A DNA stretch of 64,000 bases from DASQEH01 sp038239485 (GTDB lineage: Bacteria > Actinomycetota > Actinomycetes > Propionibacteriales > Nocardioidaceae). Positions within the stretch are counted from its first letter, which is position 1. Every line of letters starts with the position of its first letter. The position numbers were made by a program, and so were the translations under genes. This document shows, piece by piece, positions 1 to 11,625 of the stretch. A model generated the notes under the pieces. That model ran no database searches and was not told where the DNA came from. It saw only the letters and a program-made list of their open reading frames with translations. Location of the stretch: NCBI GenBank assembly GCA_038239485.1, contig JBBSET010000007.1:17971-81970 (forward strand), read 5' to 3'.

Positions 1-187
1 TGACCGAGCGCAGGTCGACATCGAGGCGCCATCCGCACCAGCCGGCCACGACGGCGACTGTGGCCAGGACGAGCAGCCAGACAACCGACTCCCGGCCGCC
101 TCCTCCCGCCGGATCACTTACCGGGTCGAGCGACGTCGCGACCGGTGTCGCCTCGGGTCCAGGGGCGGGCACGAGGGAGGCCGTCAC
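1..187 (-). CDS. N-terminal part of a membrane protein (cut by window edge)
   Basis: Reading leftwards from a GTG at 187, about 62 codons are open to the window edge. The first 35 residues are rich in Pro, Ala and Gly and are followed by one strongly hydrophobic stretch (around VVWLLVLATVAVVAGW), so the product is anchored in the membrane near its N-terminus. An in-frame TAG lies four codons upstream of the GTG, which limits the possible start. The ribosome site is weak (GAG directly before the start). The family cannot be recognised from this piece. Confidence 0.4.
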   Translation of the reverse strand, partial: MTASLVPAPGPEATPVATSLDPVSDPAGGGGRESVVWLLVLATVAVVAGWCGWRLDVDLRSV

Positions 188-331
188 CTCATGAGGCTAC
201 CCGCCTGCGCCGTGCGGTCGATCGGAGTTCGACGCCCTTGGGCCCCATCAGCACAGCAGCGTCCCGGTCGTGAGGCAACCATCGGACAGGCGGTATCTCA
301 GTAGACTTCAGCCGGGGCAGAGGTCCCGAGG

Positions 332-405
332 GCGCTCGTAGCTCAGCTGGATAGAGCAGTGGACTTCTAATCCACCGGTCGCAGGTTCGAATCCTGCCGG
401 GCGCA
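332..405 (+). tRNA. tRNA-Arg (anticodon TCT)
   Basis: Full cloverleaf: acceptor arm GCGCTCG (332-338) pairs with CGGGCGC (398-404), D-arm GCTCAGCTGG, anticodon loop CTTCTAA giving TCT, and T-loop GGTTCGAATCC. The discriminator base is A and no CCA is encoded. It decodes AGA, a rare codon in such GC-rich DNA. Confidence 0.97.
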
Positions 406-524
406 CCGTGTCAGCTCCGACCGAAAAACTGGCTCTGACCTGCGGAAACGCAGGGTCGGACCCGGCTCGAGATTTGACGTACAACTCCACAATGGACGTT
501 TATCAGTCGTAACGATTCAGGCGT

Positions 525-830
525 CTACATTTCCGGGGCCGGGTCGTCCGTCTGGGCCAGACTCTCCAAGAGCGCCGACTGCTGGAGCTGACGTCGCAGG
601 TACACGATCAGCATCCCGGCGCGGTGACCTCGGCGGCTGGGGTGTCGGTGGAGCCGCCGATGGCCGCTGCCGGAAAGCGCGTCGAGGGCGACCTCTATGG
701 CGACGTGGAGCTGGGGGTCACGCCCAAGCGACCGGTCCCGCGGCGAGGCGCCCACCTCGATGTCGGGATCGACGCCATGGTTGTCGACCCCCCAGCCCTT
801 GCCTTCGAGCCAGCTGCGAGCCTCCGAACG
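525..830 (-). pseudogene. Decayed C-terminal tail of a tricorn protease
   Basis: On the minus strand a short reading frame carries the recognisable end of a tricorn-type self-compartmentalising protease: GWGVDNHGVDPDIEV, then GRDPQL and an AIEVALDAL helix. These match in order and spacing the C-terminal catalytic-core end of actinobacterial tricorn proteins. The remaining roughly 1000 residues that should lie to the right are missing, and that DNA is occupied by the oppositely oriented BTAD regulator. It is therefore a leftover of a deleted gene, about 100 codons long, that cannot be functional. The frame stays open to a stop at 525. Confidence 0.7.
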
Positions 831-945
831 ACCCTCGATGCCAGGTCCGCCACCGCGAGCAGTTTCCAGCCCGGCAGGTGAATTTGCGGGACCACCCCGG
901 AGCAGGCGGGCTACCCTGATCGGGCGCGATGAGGACGGGAACACC

Positions 946-4089
<3,144 letters not shown>

Positions 4090-4151
4090 CTCGTAGCGTC
4101 GTCGCTCCGACCGGGCCCGCCCTCGGGTCTGGCGAGAAGGAGGGAACCATC

Positions 4152-5573
4152 GTGAGCACCACGACCTCGACGTCAGCCAAGCAGGGAGACACCGCTATCC
4201 CTGTCGGTGAGCTGGTAGCCGCACACCGCGGCGTCGTCATCACACCTGAGAGCCCGGACTACGACCAGGCTCGAGCGGTCTACAACGCCATGATCGACCG
4301 ACGGCCCGCGATCATCGCCAGAGCCAGCGACGTCGCCGATGTCGTTGCCAGTGTGCGGTTCGCCCAGCAGTACGGGCTGGAGATCGCCGTCCGTGGTGGC
4401 GGGCACAGCGCAAGCGGCCTCGGAGTCTGGGACGACGCGCTGGTGATCGACCTGTCGACCATGCGAGGCACGACTGTCAGCCCCGAGCAGCACACCGTCC
4501 GGGTGGACCCGGGGTGCGTCTGGGCCGATGTCGACCATGCCACGGTGGCGTTCGGCATGGCGACGCCCTCGGGCTTCCTGGGCAGCACGGGAGTGGCCGG
4601 ACTTACCCTCGGCGGCGGCACCGGGTACCTCACCCGGCGGTTCGGGCTGACCATCGACAACCTGATCTCGGCAGATGTCGTCCTGGCGGACGGCAGCCTG
4701 GTGACCGCGAGCGAGTCGTCGCACCCGGACCTGTTCTGGGCGCTACGCGGAGGCGGCGGCAATTTCGGCGTCGTCACCTCGTTCACTTTCCGTACCCATG
4801 ACATCGGCGACAACGGCGTCATCGTGGGCGGCCCGGTGTTCTACGACCTGAAGGACACTGCCGAGGTGATGCGGTGGTACCGCGACCTGCTGCCGGCCCT
4901 TCCGGAGGAGCTCAACGGGTGGATCGGGCTCGTCACGATCCCGCCGGCACCGCCCTTCCCCGAGGAGCTCTGGGGCCGGAAGGCCTGTGGCATCGTCTGG
5001 TGCTACACCGGTCCCGGCGCCAAGGCCGATGATGTGCTGGCCCCGGTCCGCGAGTTCGGGAAGCCACTGATGGTCGGGCTCGGCGCGATGCCCTTCACCG
5101 CTCTGCAGACCGCCTTCGACGGGCTCTACCCGGCTGGCCTCCAGTGGTACTGGAAGGCGGACATCTTCGCCGAGATCAGCGACGAGGCGATCGAGGTGCA
5201 CAAGGAGTTCGGTGCGAAGCTGCCCAGCGGGCATTCCACCATGCACATGTACCCGATCGACGGCTACGCGAGCCGGGTGCCCGAGGACGCCACCGCCTTC
5301 TCCTACCGCCAGGGCGGCTGGTCAGGAGTCATCGTCGGCGTCGACCCAGACCCCGCCAACGCAGCGCTGATCTCGAGCTGGGCGCGGGACTACTGGGAGG
5401 CGCTGCATCCGACCTCCGCCGGCGGCGCGTATGTCAACTTCCTGATGGACGAAGGATCCGAGCGGGTCAGGGCGTCGTACCGAGGCAACTACGACCGGCT
5501 GGCGGCGATCAAGAAGCGCTATGACCCCCAGAACGTCTTCCATGTCAACCAGAACATCCCGCCTGCGGAGTGA
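4152..5573 (+). CDS. FAD-linked oxidoreductase (FAD_binding_4 / BBE family)
   Basis: A 473-residue flavoprotein oxidase. The N-terminal FAD-binding domain contains RGGGHS with His85, the usual residue for the 8-alpha covalent FAD link. It also has the GLTLGGGTGYLTRRFGLTIDN loop and RGGGGNFGVV. The C-terminus has the berberine-bridge-enzyme ending RYDPQNVFHVNQNIPP. The Cys that makes the second flavin bond in bicovalent members is absent, so a single covalent link is expected. The GTG start is fixed by AAGGAGG seven bases upstream. These enzymes oxidise sugars, alcohols or secondary metabolites with O2; the substrate here cannot be told. No signal peptide is seen. Confidence 0.9.
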   Translation: MSTTTSTSAKQGDTAIPVGELVAAHRGVVITPESPDYDQARAVYNAMIDRRPAIIARASDVADVVASVRFAQQYGLEIAVRGGGHSASGLGVWDDALVIDLSTMRGTTVSPEQHTVRVDPGCVWADVDHATVAFGMATPSGFLGSTGVAGLTLGGGTGYLTRRFGLTIDNLISADVVLADGSLVTASESSHPDLFWALRGGGGNFGVVTSFTFRTHDIGDNGVIVGGPVFYDLKDTAEVMRWYRDLLPALPEELNGWIGLVTIPPAPPFPEELWGRKACGIVWCYTGPGAKADDVLAPVREFGKPLMVGLGAMPFTALQTAFDGLYPAGLQWYWKADIFAEISDEAIEVHKEFGAKLPSGHSTMHMYPIDGYASRVPEDATAFSYRQGGWSGVIVGVDPDPANAALISSWARDYWEALHPTSAGGAYVNFLMDEGSERVRASYRGNYDRLAAIKKRYDPQNVFHVNQNIPPAE

Positions 5574-5629
5574 CCTGGGCGACGCTCCACGCCGGTGATC
5601 GCACGGCCGACATCCGCCTCGATGACGAA

Positions 5630-5661
5630 GGGGTCCTGACCACCCAAACGGGTCAGACCCC
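5630..5661 (+). terminator. Hairpin downstream of the FAD oxidase gene
   Basis: GGGGTCCTGACC (5630-5641) can pair with GGTCAGACCCC (5651-5661) with one bulged base and a 9-base loop. It sits 57 bases after the oxidase stop codon. No T-run follows, as is common for actinobacterial terminators. Confidence 0.5.
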
Positions 5662-5926
5662 CTTCACCATGGGGCGGGTGTCAGCTGCCGATCTGCTCGG
5701 CGTTGTTCTGGGGGATCGTCCGGACCGAGCCTCAGTTCACGCCAAGGTTCTCGGGGCCTTGGCGAACGCGTTCTCGTGGGCCTGGTCTCGGACGCGCTAT
5801 CGCCGGTCAGGGTATCGGCGCCGCCCGAGCCGATGCCATCGCCACCGCCGCACCCCGGCAGTCGGCTGCAGGGCCGGACCCGCTCCAAGAGCCTGGCCTC
5901 AACGGGCGCGACAGAGCCTCCACCGG
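5662..5926. other. Gap between two converging genes, nothing recognised
   Basis: With the hairpin region, 353 bases separate the oxidase stop from the end of the fused hydrolase-methyltransferase gene. Open frames exist on both strands because of high GC, but none has a ribosome site or resembles a family that I know. Confidence 0.4.
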
Positions 5927-7468
5927 TCAGCGCGGACGCGTGAACTCAGCCACCCAGCGGGTGACACCGGGGCGGTCCCGGTCGGCCACCAGTTCGACGC
6001 CCGCACGAGTCAGTCCGTCGGTGGCGAAGGAGTCGACCTCGTGACGTGTCAGCGGCCACGGCGGGCCGGAGTCCTCAGCGAGTCCTGGCAGGCTCGCGAA
6101 GGCGACCACGACCAGCGTCCCGCCGGTGGCCACGAGGCTCGCCACACCCCGGATCGCCGCCGGCCGCACGTTGTCGGGCAGCGCCTGCACGGTATAGATC
6201 TCCACCACCAGGTCGAAGGCGTGCTCCCATGTCGTCGGCAGGTCGAACAGGTCGGCCACGACATACTCGACGCCGCTTCCCCGATGGCGCTCGGTGGCAA
6301 CACTGACAGCGGTCTCCGACACGTCGAAGCCGACCGTGTCGAAGCCACGGGTGGCGAGGTACTCCGCGTCGGCGCCGAGCCCGCATCCGACCACGACGGC
6401 CCGCGACCCGACCGCATCCAGGCTTGAACTCTCGAGCCATCTGACCAGCAGCGGCATCGGGTCCGAGCGATCCCACGGCAGGTCCACCCGTCCCGATCGC
6501 GCCTCGGCATAAAGGGTCTCGAACCAGCCAGTGGGGTCGCCGGCGGCCACCGATGTGGTGGCCAGGCGGCCGGCCTGATCGTCCCAGCTTCCGGAGGTAT
6601 GCCGCAGCAGCGCGGGGACGAGCTGCGGCCAGACCCTTGGCGGCGGCATCTGGTGGCCGCAGCCTTCGAGCGTCATCAGCCTGGCTCCGGGAATCTCTCG
6701 GACGAGCGCCTCGGCGTGCCCCAGCCGGAAGAAGGGGTCGGCAGTCCCGTGCACCACCAGCGTCGGCGCCGTGATCTCTCCGAGCCGGTCCCTGACTGGC
6801 TCCTCGCCCTCGTGCGGAATGCCGTCGAGACAGAAGTGGTTCGCCGCCGTCGCCATGTCGCGAGACCGGTCGAAGACTCGGCCCGCCACAGTGGCGAGCT
6901 GGTCCTCATCGACGTGGCCGGGCGGGCCGAGTGGCCGTTGACCACGGACATAGTAGGCGATAACGGCAGTCCGATCCGACCAGTCCGGGGCCGGGTGCTC
7001 CGAGCCGAGATGGGCCAAGATGCTGTCGTCGATGGGTGGCAGGTCCGAACCGCGCGACCGGCCCGGACCGGGCGACGTCGAGATCAGGGTGAGAGTGTCG
7101 ACCCGGTCCGGATGGTTGACGGCGACCCGCTGGGCCACGATGCCGCCCATGGACATGCCCACCAGGTGGGCGGTGGGAACGCCGAGAGCGTCGAGGATCG
7201 CGACCGCGTCGGCCTCGAGGTCGGCGATCGTGTAAGACGGAGCTCCTGGCGGGTAGCTGACGGACTGGCCGGTGTCACGGTTGTCGTATCGGATCACGAA
7301 GCGGCGGCCGTCGGCCAGCTCTCGACAGAACTCGTCCTCCCACCAGTCCATCGAGCTGGCCGCCCCGGACATCAGTAGGACGGCGGGATCAGATGGCTGG
7401 CCCAACGTGTCGACACACAGGTCGACCCCGTTGACACCGATCACGCCAGGGCTCGGCACATCCACCAC
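5927..7468 (-). CDS. Alpha/beta-hydrolase fused to a class I SAM-dependent methyltransferase
   Basis: About 513 residues with two complete enzyme domains. Residues 1-290 form an alpha/beta-hydrolase with nucleophile elbow GMSMGG, acid VVHGTADPFF and catalytic His in LEGCGHQMPP. Residues 310-513 form a Rossmann methyltransferase with motif I VVVGCGLGADAEYL, acidic loop VGFDVSETAVSVA and YVVADLFDLP. No stop or frame change lies between them. Both domains are usually separate proteins, so hydrolysis and methylation of the same small molecule may be coupled. The start is uncertain: GTG codons at 7468, 7465 and 7459 are all possible and none has a strong ribosome site. It is divergent from orn. 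Confidence 0.82.
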   Translation of the reverse strand: MVDVPSPGVIGVNGVDLCVDTLGQPSDPAVLLMSGAASSMDWWEDEFCRELADGRRFVIRYDNRDTGQSVSYPPGAPSYTIADLEADAVAILDALGVPTAHLVGMSMGGIVAQRVAVNHPDRVDTLTLISTSPGPGRSRGSDLPPIDDSILAHLGSEHPAPDWSDRTAVIAYYVRGQRPLGPPGHVDEDQLATVAGRVFDRSRDMATAANHFCLDGIPHEGEEPVRDRLGEITAPTLVVHGTADPFFRLGHAEALVREIPGARLMTLEGCGHQMPPPRVWPQLVPALLRHTSGSWDDQAGRLATTSVAAGDPTGWFETLYAEARSGRVDLPWDRSDPMPLLVRWLESSSLDAVGSRAVVVGCGLGADAEYLATRGFDTVGFDVSETAVSVATERHRGSGVEYVVADLFDLPTTWEHAFDLVVEIYTVQALPDNVRPAAIRGVASLVATGGTLVVVAFASLPGLAEDSGPPWPLTRHEVDSFATDGLTRAGVELVADRDRPGVTRWVAEFTRPR

Positions 7469-7589
7469 GGCATGGACCCTAGTGGCTGCCTCGCGCGACG
7501 CGCACCCGCGGACCTGCTTGACCTCGAGGCACCTGAGCAGCGGGAAGACCTGCTCGCAGGTGTCGTCCTCGCCCCGTAGTGTGACGAAG

Positions 7590-8243
7590 GTGAACGACAA
7601 GCTGGTGTGGATCGACTGCGAGATGACCGGTCTCGACACGGTTGCGGACGCGCTGATCGAGATCGCGGCGCTTGTGACGGACTTCGAGCTCGGCGTCCTC
7701 GGCGACGGCGTGGACATCGTGATCCGGCCGCCCGACCAGGCGCTCGAGCAGATGAGCGACGTTGTCCGCACCATGCATACCGGCTCGGGGCTGCTCGACG
7801 AGCTGCCCACGGGCGTCGACCTGGCCACAGCGGAGGGACAGGTGTTGGACTACATCCGGACGTACGTACCCGAGCCGCGCAAGGCGCCACTCGCAGGAAA
7901 CACGGTGGGCACCGACCGGCTGTTCCTGTCGCGCGACATGCCGATGCTCGAGGGTCACCTGCACTACCGCATCGTGGACGTGTCGTCGATCAAGGAGCTG
8001 TCGCGACGCTGGTTCCCCAAGGCGTACTTCGCCAGCCCCGCGAAGACAGGGAACCACCGCGCGCTGGCCGACATCCAGGAGAGCATCGAGGAGCTGCGCT
8101 ACTACCGGGCCGCGGTGTTCGTACCCTCGCCCGGCCCCGACTCCGAGACCGCCCGCGCGCTGGCCTCCGAGCACGGCGGATCACTGACCGGAGCAGCTCA
8201 CTCGTCGTCAGACGGTGGCGGTGCAGCCGCTACACTTCTCTAG
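7590..8243 (+). CDS. orn: Oligoribonuclease
   Basis: A 217-residue DEDDh 3'-5' exonuclease that degrades 2-5 nt RNAs, including the pGpG left after c-di-GMP breakdown. The first acidic pair is in LVWIDCEMTGLD (Asp9, Glu11), and the last catalytic pair is His156/Asp161 in NHRALADI. About 30 residues rich in Ser/Gly extend past the conserved core, as often seen in actinobacteria. The GTG at 7590 gives the family N-terminus; a GTG at 7581 is also in frame. No clear ribosome site is present, so translation may be leaderless. It lies just before tRNA-His, a common actinobacterial order, and links to the c-di-GMP enzyme at 56173. Confidence 0.95.
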   Translation: MNDKLVWIDCEMTGLDTVADALIEIAALVTDFELGVLGDGVDIVIRPPDQALEQMSDVVRTMHTGSGLLDELPTGVDLATAEGQVLDYIRTYVPEPRKAPLAGNTVGTDRLFLSRDMPMLEGHLHYRIVDVSSIKELSRRWFPKAYFASPAKTGNHRALADIQESIEELRYYRAAVFVPSPGPDSETARALASEHGGSLTGAAHSSSDGGGAAATLL

Positions 8244-8278
8244 CCGCGGCGAGCCTTGACGGGCCAACGTCGCGTCAT

Positions 8279-8352
8279 GGTGGGTGTAGCTCAGCTGGTA
8301 GAGCTCCTGGTTGTGGTCCAGGTGGCCGCGGGTTCAAGTCCCGTCACTCACC
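8279..8352 (+). tRNA. tRNA-His (anticodon GTG)
   Basis: Acceptor GTGGGTG (8280-8286) pairs with CACTCAC (8345-8351). The extra 5' G at 8279 faces the C discriminator at 8352, the identity pair of bacterial tRNA-His. The anticodon loop TTGTGGT reads GTG. CCA is not encoded. Confidence 0.96.
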
Positions 8353-8406
8353 CCGAGCAGGTGTAAGGACGGCCGCCTCGGTCGGGTCGACCACGTAGTG
8401 CGCGGC

Positions 8407-9920
8407 CTAGCACGACGGCTTCGGCGGCAACGGTCGGTCGAGGCCGTCGTGCAGATAGATGGCGTGTCCGCAGACGGACATCACCACGCGGTAGTGGTCG
8501 CGGCGAGCCCGTTGGAAGTCGGGGTTGCTAGACCCCACCAGTCGAAGGAGCCGATCTCGACCAGCCAGGTCGGCGCTCGGGGTCCGTCGAGCACACTGAC
8601 GAGCTCCTTCAGATCGGGGTCGCGTGTGCGTACAGGGAGGCTCCAGGAGTACCTGTAAGGAGTCGTCAGTCCGGACCGCTCGATCACATTGGGAGCCCCG
8701 TAGGCAACCACGACCGAGTCGCCCCGGTGAGAGGCCGATCGCAGGTAGTCGCCCACGACCTGCTCGTCATCGCTCTCCAGGTTGCCGCTGACCATTATCG
8801 CGACCCCGACTACGGCGGCAAGCACGGACGCGGCGGCCGCGAAGGTCTGGGGTCCATGACCGTCGCCCGACCGGGCCGGACGGCGACGCGTGGCCAGGGT
8901 CGCCCCCATGGAGAGGACCGCGGTGGGCTGCAGCAGATAGTGCGACCACCAGCTGGCCCCCGCCAGGATGCTCAAGGCGTCGTACCCGACCATGACAGTC
9001 AAGGCGATGCGGAGGCTACGGCCGTAGTCCGCCTTTCGGGCGGCGCCGATCAGCTGCCAGACCAAGACCGCGATCCCGGAAGCCAGCACCAGCAGCCCGA
9101 GCAGCTCGAGCCGGTGGACCGGGGACGCAAGCGACTCGGCTTCGATGACACCGAGCGATCGCTGCCGGAACCTGAAGACGGCGACCCACAGGGCTGTCAG
9201 GCCGGGCCCCTGATCGCTGGCCGCCCAGGCGGCGGTAATCACGAGGGGGATGACGAGTCCGACCGCGACGGCGACCATCAGCCGCCAGGTCTTGTGCGGC
9301 TTGACGGCGAACAGGATGGCCGCGAATATGCCAGCGTCGAGGAAGTTCTGTTTGGCGAGGAAGGCCAGCGATATCAGCAGCCCGGCCATGACGGCCAAAA
9401 GGATCCCCGTACGCGGTGGTCTATGGCCGTATGTCGCCTCGAGCACCATGACGCAGCTCGCCATGACGAGAGTGCCGGCGATCGTCTCCCCCGTCAGTGC
9501 ATAGCCATCGAGGACGTACGACGCCGAGAGACTGGTGGCGACGACGGCTCCCGCGACGGCTCCCCTCGCTCCGTTGATCGTCCGACCGGCCCACCAGGCG
9601 CCGACGATGAGGACGGACCCGAGCACCAGGCTGAGCAACCGCAGGACAACCGCCCGGCCGCCCAGCAGATCGGCCGCTTTGAACACCAGGAGCAGGAAAG
9701 GCGGCCGGTCGACCCACTGGTCGGTGTAGAGCGAGTCCCCTCGGCCGTGCCACTGGTGGGCGACCATCAAGAAGCCGCCCTCGTCGGACTCCAGTGCCGC
9801 GTTGACGAACGGCAGCCGGAGGACCGCTGCCGCCACCAGACATCCGAGCAAGGCCCGGCCGGGATGTCGCTCGAGCCATTCCCAGGTGGCAGCGACCCCC
9901 CTCACCATGGCGACGAGCAT
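8407..9920 (-). CDS. GT-C (ArnT/PMT-like) membrane glycosyltransferase, frameshifted near its 3' end
   Basis: A roughly 500-residue polytopic protein with about ten hydrophobic segments. The N-terminal loop ESDEGGFLMVAHQW...YTDQWVDRPP is typical of family-39-like transferases that use polyprenyl-phosphate sugars. As read, the frame ends at 8481 with a meaningless tail after SFDWWGL. Moving one frame at about 8525-8532 restores a family-like ending (NPDFQRARRDHYRVVM, then CGHAIYLHDG) that stops at 8407. One base therefore seems to be missing. The start is taken as ATG 9920; an in-frame GTG at 9956 is less likely. The acceptor is unknown. Confidence 0.75.
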
Positions 9921-10004
9921 AGATGGCGGTCTCGAACGCACCGTTGCGCGCGTCACCCCAGCCGAAGCATGTATCGGCCTTCTCCTCGGCGTACAGACCT
10001 ACGT

Positions 10005-10391
10005 TCAGCCCGGCGAGTTGTACCCGTCGAGCCGCCGCACCAGCGTGGCCGGGGCGACCACCCGGTACGCCTCCTCGCACAGGTCAGCGAGCTCGTCGGC
10101 TGACACCCCACGATCGAGGCGCACCCCGAGCCAGCCGCGGTGCCCCACGTACGGCGGCCGGAAGAACTCCTCCGCCCGCGCGTGGATGACGGCCGCCTGG
10201 ACGCCCTCGGCAGCCGCGCACAGCAGATGGGGAAATCGGAGGTCGTGATGGCCGTCGGCGCGTATCGCGGCGAACGAGGCCCTACCCCGCACGAAGAAGG
10301 TCGGGGCTCCGTGGCTGAGCCTCTCCTGGACGTCGGGAAGCCCGAGACACGCTAGGCGGACCAGGGCCGGCGCGGAGGCGGGTACGTCCAT
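10005..10391 (-). CDS. MmcQ/YjbR family protein
   Basis: A 128-residue small cytosolic protein of the MmcQ/YjbR (DUF419) fold. Family marks include LPDVQERLSHGAPTFFV near the N-terminus, PPYVGHRGWLGVRLD in the middle and EEAYRVVAP near the end. The fold resembles the CyaY/DNA-binding type, but its role is not established. It starts with ATG and lies alone, upstream of and opposite to tRNA-Lys. Confidence 0.85.
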   Translation of the reverse strand: MDVPASAPALVRLACLGLPDVQERLSHGAPTFFVRGRASFAAIRADGHHDLRFPHLLCAAAEGVQAAVIHARAEEFFRPPYVGHRGWLGVRLDRGVSADELADLCEEAYRVVAPATLVRRLDGYNSPG

Positions 10392-10443
10392 CTCGCCGAT
10401 TGTAGGAGGACCCCGAGCCGGCTGGTATGCTTCCGACGCTTAC

Positions 10444-10516
<73 letters not shown>

Positions 10517-10696
10517 CAAACATGCAGGTCAGCGGCTTTCGGGGGCCCGATACCTGGCGATGCCACGCCGCCACGGAGCCGGTTACTCAGGGTGCGGCGA
10601 GACACACGTCCACGAGGCGGGCATTCATTGGCGCGACCGCACGAGCGCAAACCAAGACGATCATCGCGGTGGCGAGCATGGTGGGAAAGCGACGGC

Positions 10697-10946
10697 TCAG
10701 GTGCCGAGCAGTGTGGCCGGCGCCACGGCAACGCCGCCGTCTATAGGCGGTTGTTCCGGTCGAGATCACGACCGCGTCCAGCAGCCGGTCTCTAAGCCGC
10801 TCACGTAGCCAGTGAAGGTTCTTGACGTCGTCGTCGCCGATAATCCCACCGAGCTTTACCTCGATCGCGAGAACGGCGCCGTCCGGCCGCTTCACGATGA
10901 GGTCGACCTGGTGCCTTCCATCGTGGATTCCAAGGTAGGAGACCGA
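10697..10946 (-). pseudogene. Remnant of a DUF4143-containing AAA ATPase
   Basis: The minus strand holds only the last 80 or so codons of an ATP-binding protein with a C-terminal DUF4143 nuclease-like domain: GRHQVDLIVKRPDG, AVLAIEVKLG, DDDVKNLHWLRERL, then VVISTGTTAYRR. After AYRR the frame must move to continue as GVAVAPATLLGT and a TGA at 10697, so a small deletion has broken it as well. A stop at 10947 closes the frame upstream, and no Walker ATPase part remains in the window. It is a dead fragment. Confidence 0.7.
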
Positions 10947-11625
10947 TCACGCGCCGACAGGGCTACTGCTTGCCCACGACGAAGGCTACCGTTCACACAC
11001 CGTGCATGATCGTCCAGTCGCGGCGAACGACGGGCGCTACCCGCCGGCCGGACGCGACGATCAGGCCGTGCACAGCGCGGCCGGGAAATTGCGCGGCATG
11101 TGAGCCCATCGCGGTGGCTCAGCAGACGTCGCCAGCTCGCGCGGTCGACGAGGCACACGTTCGGTCACGAGGGAACCAACATCAGGACGACCCGCTGGCG
11201 GCGGCCGTCTTGAGACCTCCGACGAGGTTTGGGTGCGAATGATCGATGCTAACGTCATGAGACACTCCGCTCCGCCCGTGCGTTGCTGCCCGAGTCCTGG
11301 GTCGATAGGCAGGTCGACCGGTTTGCGGACCGGCATCGGCGGTCTGGCTGCTGACCACGATTGAAGGTGCGCCATACTCCGTCAGCTGAACATTCAGCAC
11401 GCATTGCTTCGCGGAACGGCTGTTGGTCACCAAAAGGCAATCAGGGTTGGGTGCTGCCACCCCAGGAAGTGTCCGGGTACTGCCCGCCCGCGCCGGCGAC
11501 ACGGACCGTGGCCGGCCGGCATACGACGTCTGTAACCGACAAGCCGACGAGCTGGAAGCCAACTGACAGGTATGTCCGCCTACGACGCGAGACAGGTTCA
11601 CCCTCATCAAGGATCGGAGCCAGGA
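10947..11625. other. 680-base stretch without a recognisable gene
   Basis: The region between the DUF4143 remnant and pntA has frames on both strands, but their composition is Ser/Arg/Pro-rich, they lack ribosome sites and none matches a known family. It is somewhat less GC-rich around 11350-11450. It probably contains more decayed sequence plus the pntA promoter. Confidence 0.4.

Noticed and set aside
308..490. Minus-strand frame with RPAGFEPATGGLEVHCSIQLSYERP
   Set aside because: It is the antisense of tRNA-Arg; this type of false protein is common in databases.
697..945. N-terminal extension of the BTAD regulator
   Set aside because: No homology, antisense to the tricorn remnant, and the family N-terminus begins at the ATG at 946.
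5570..5926. GTG overlapping the FAD-oxidase stop that opens a long frame
   Set aside because: It runs through the hairpin at 5630-5661 and then antisense through the hydrolase-methyltransferase gene; only coincidental GTGA coupling.
7469..7828. Upstream extension of the hydrolase-methyltransferase frame
   Set aside because: It would overlap orn antisense and has a Ser/Thr-rich composition unlike the family.
8311..8398. Plus-strand frames through tRNA-His that look protein-like
   Set aside because: Translations of the tRNA itself and of the opposite-strand glycosyltransferase end.
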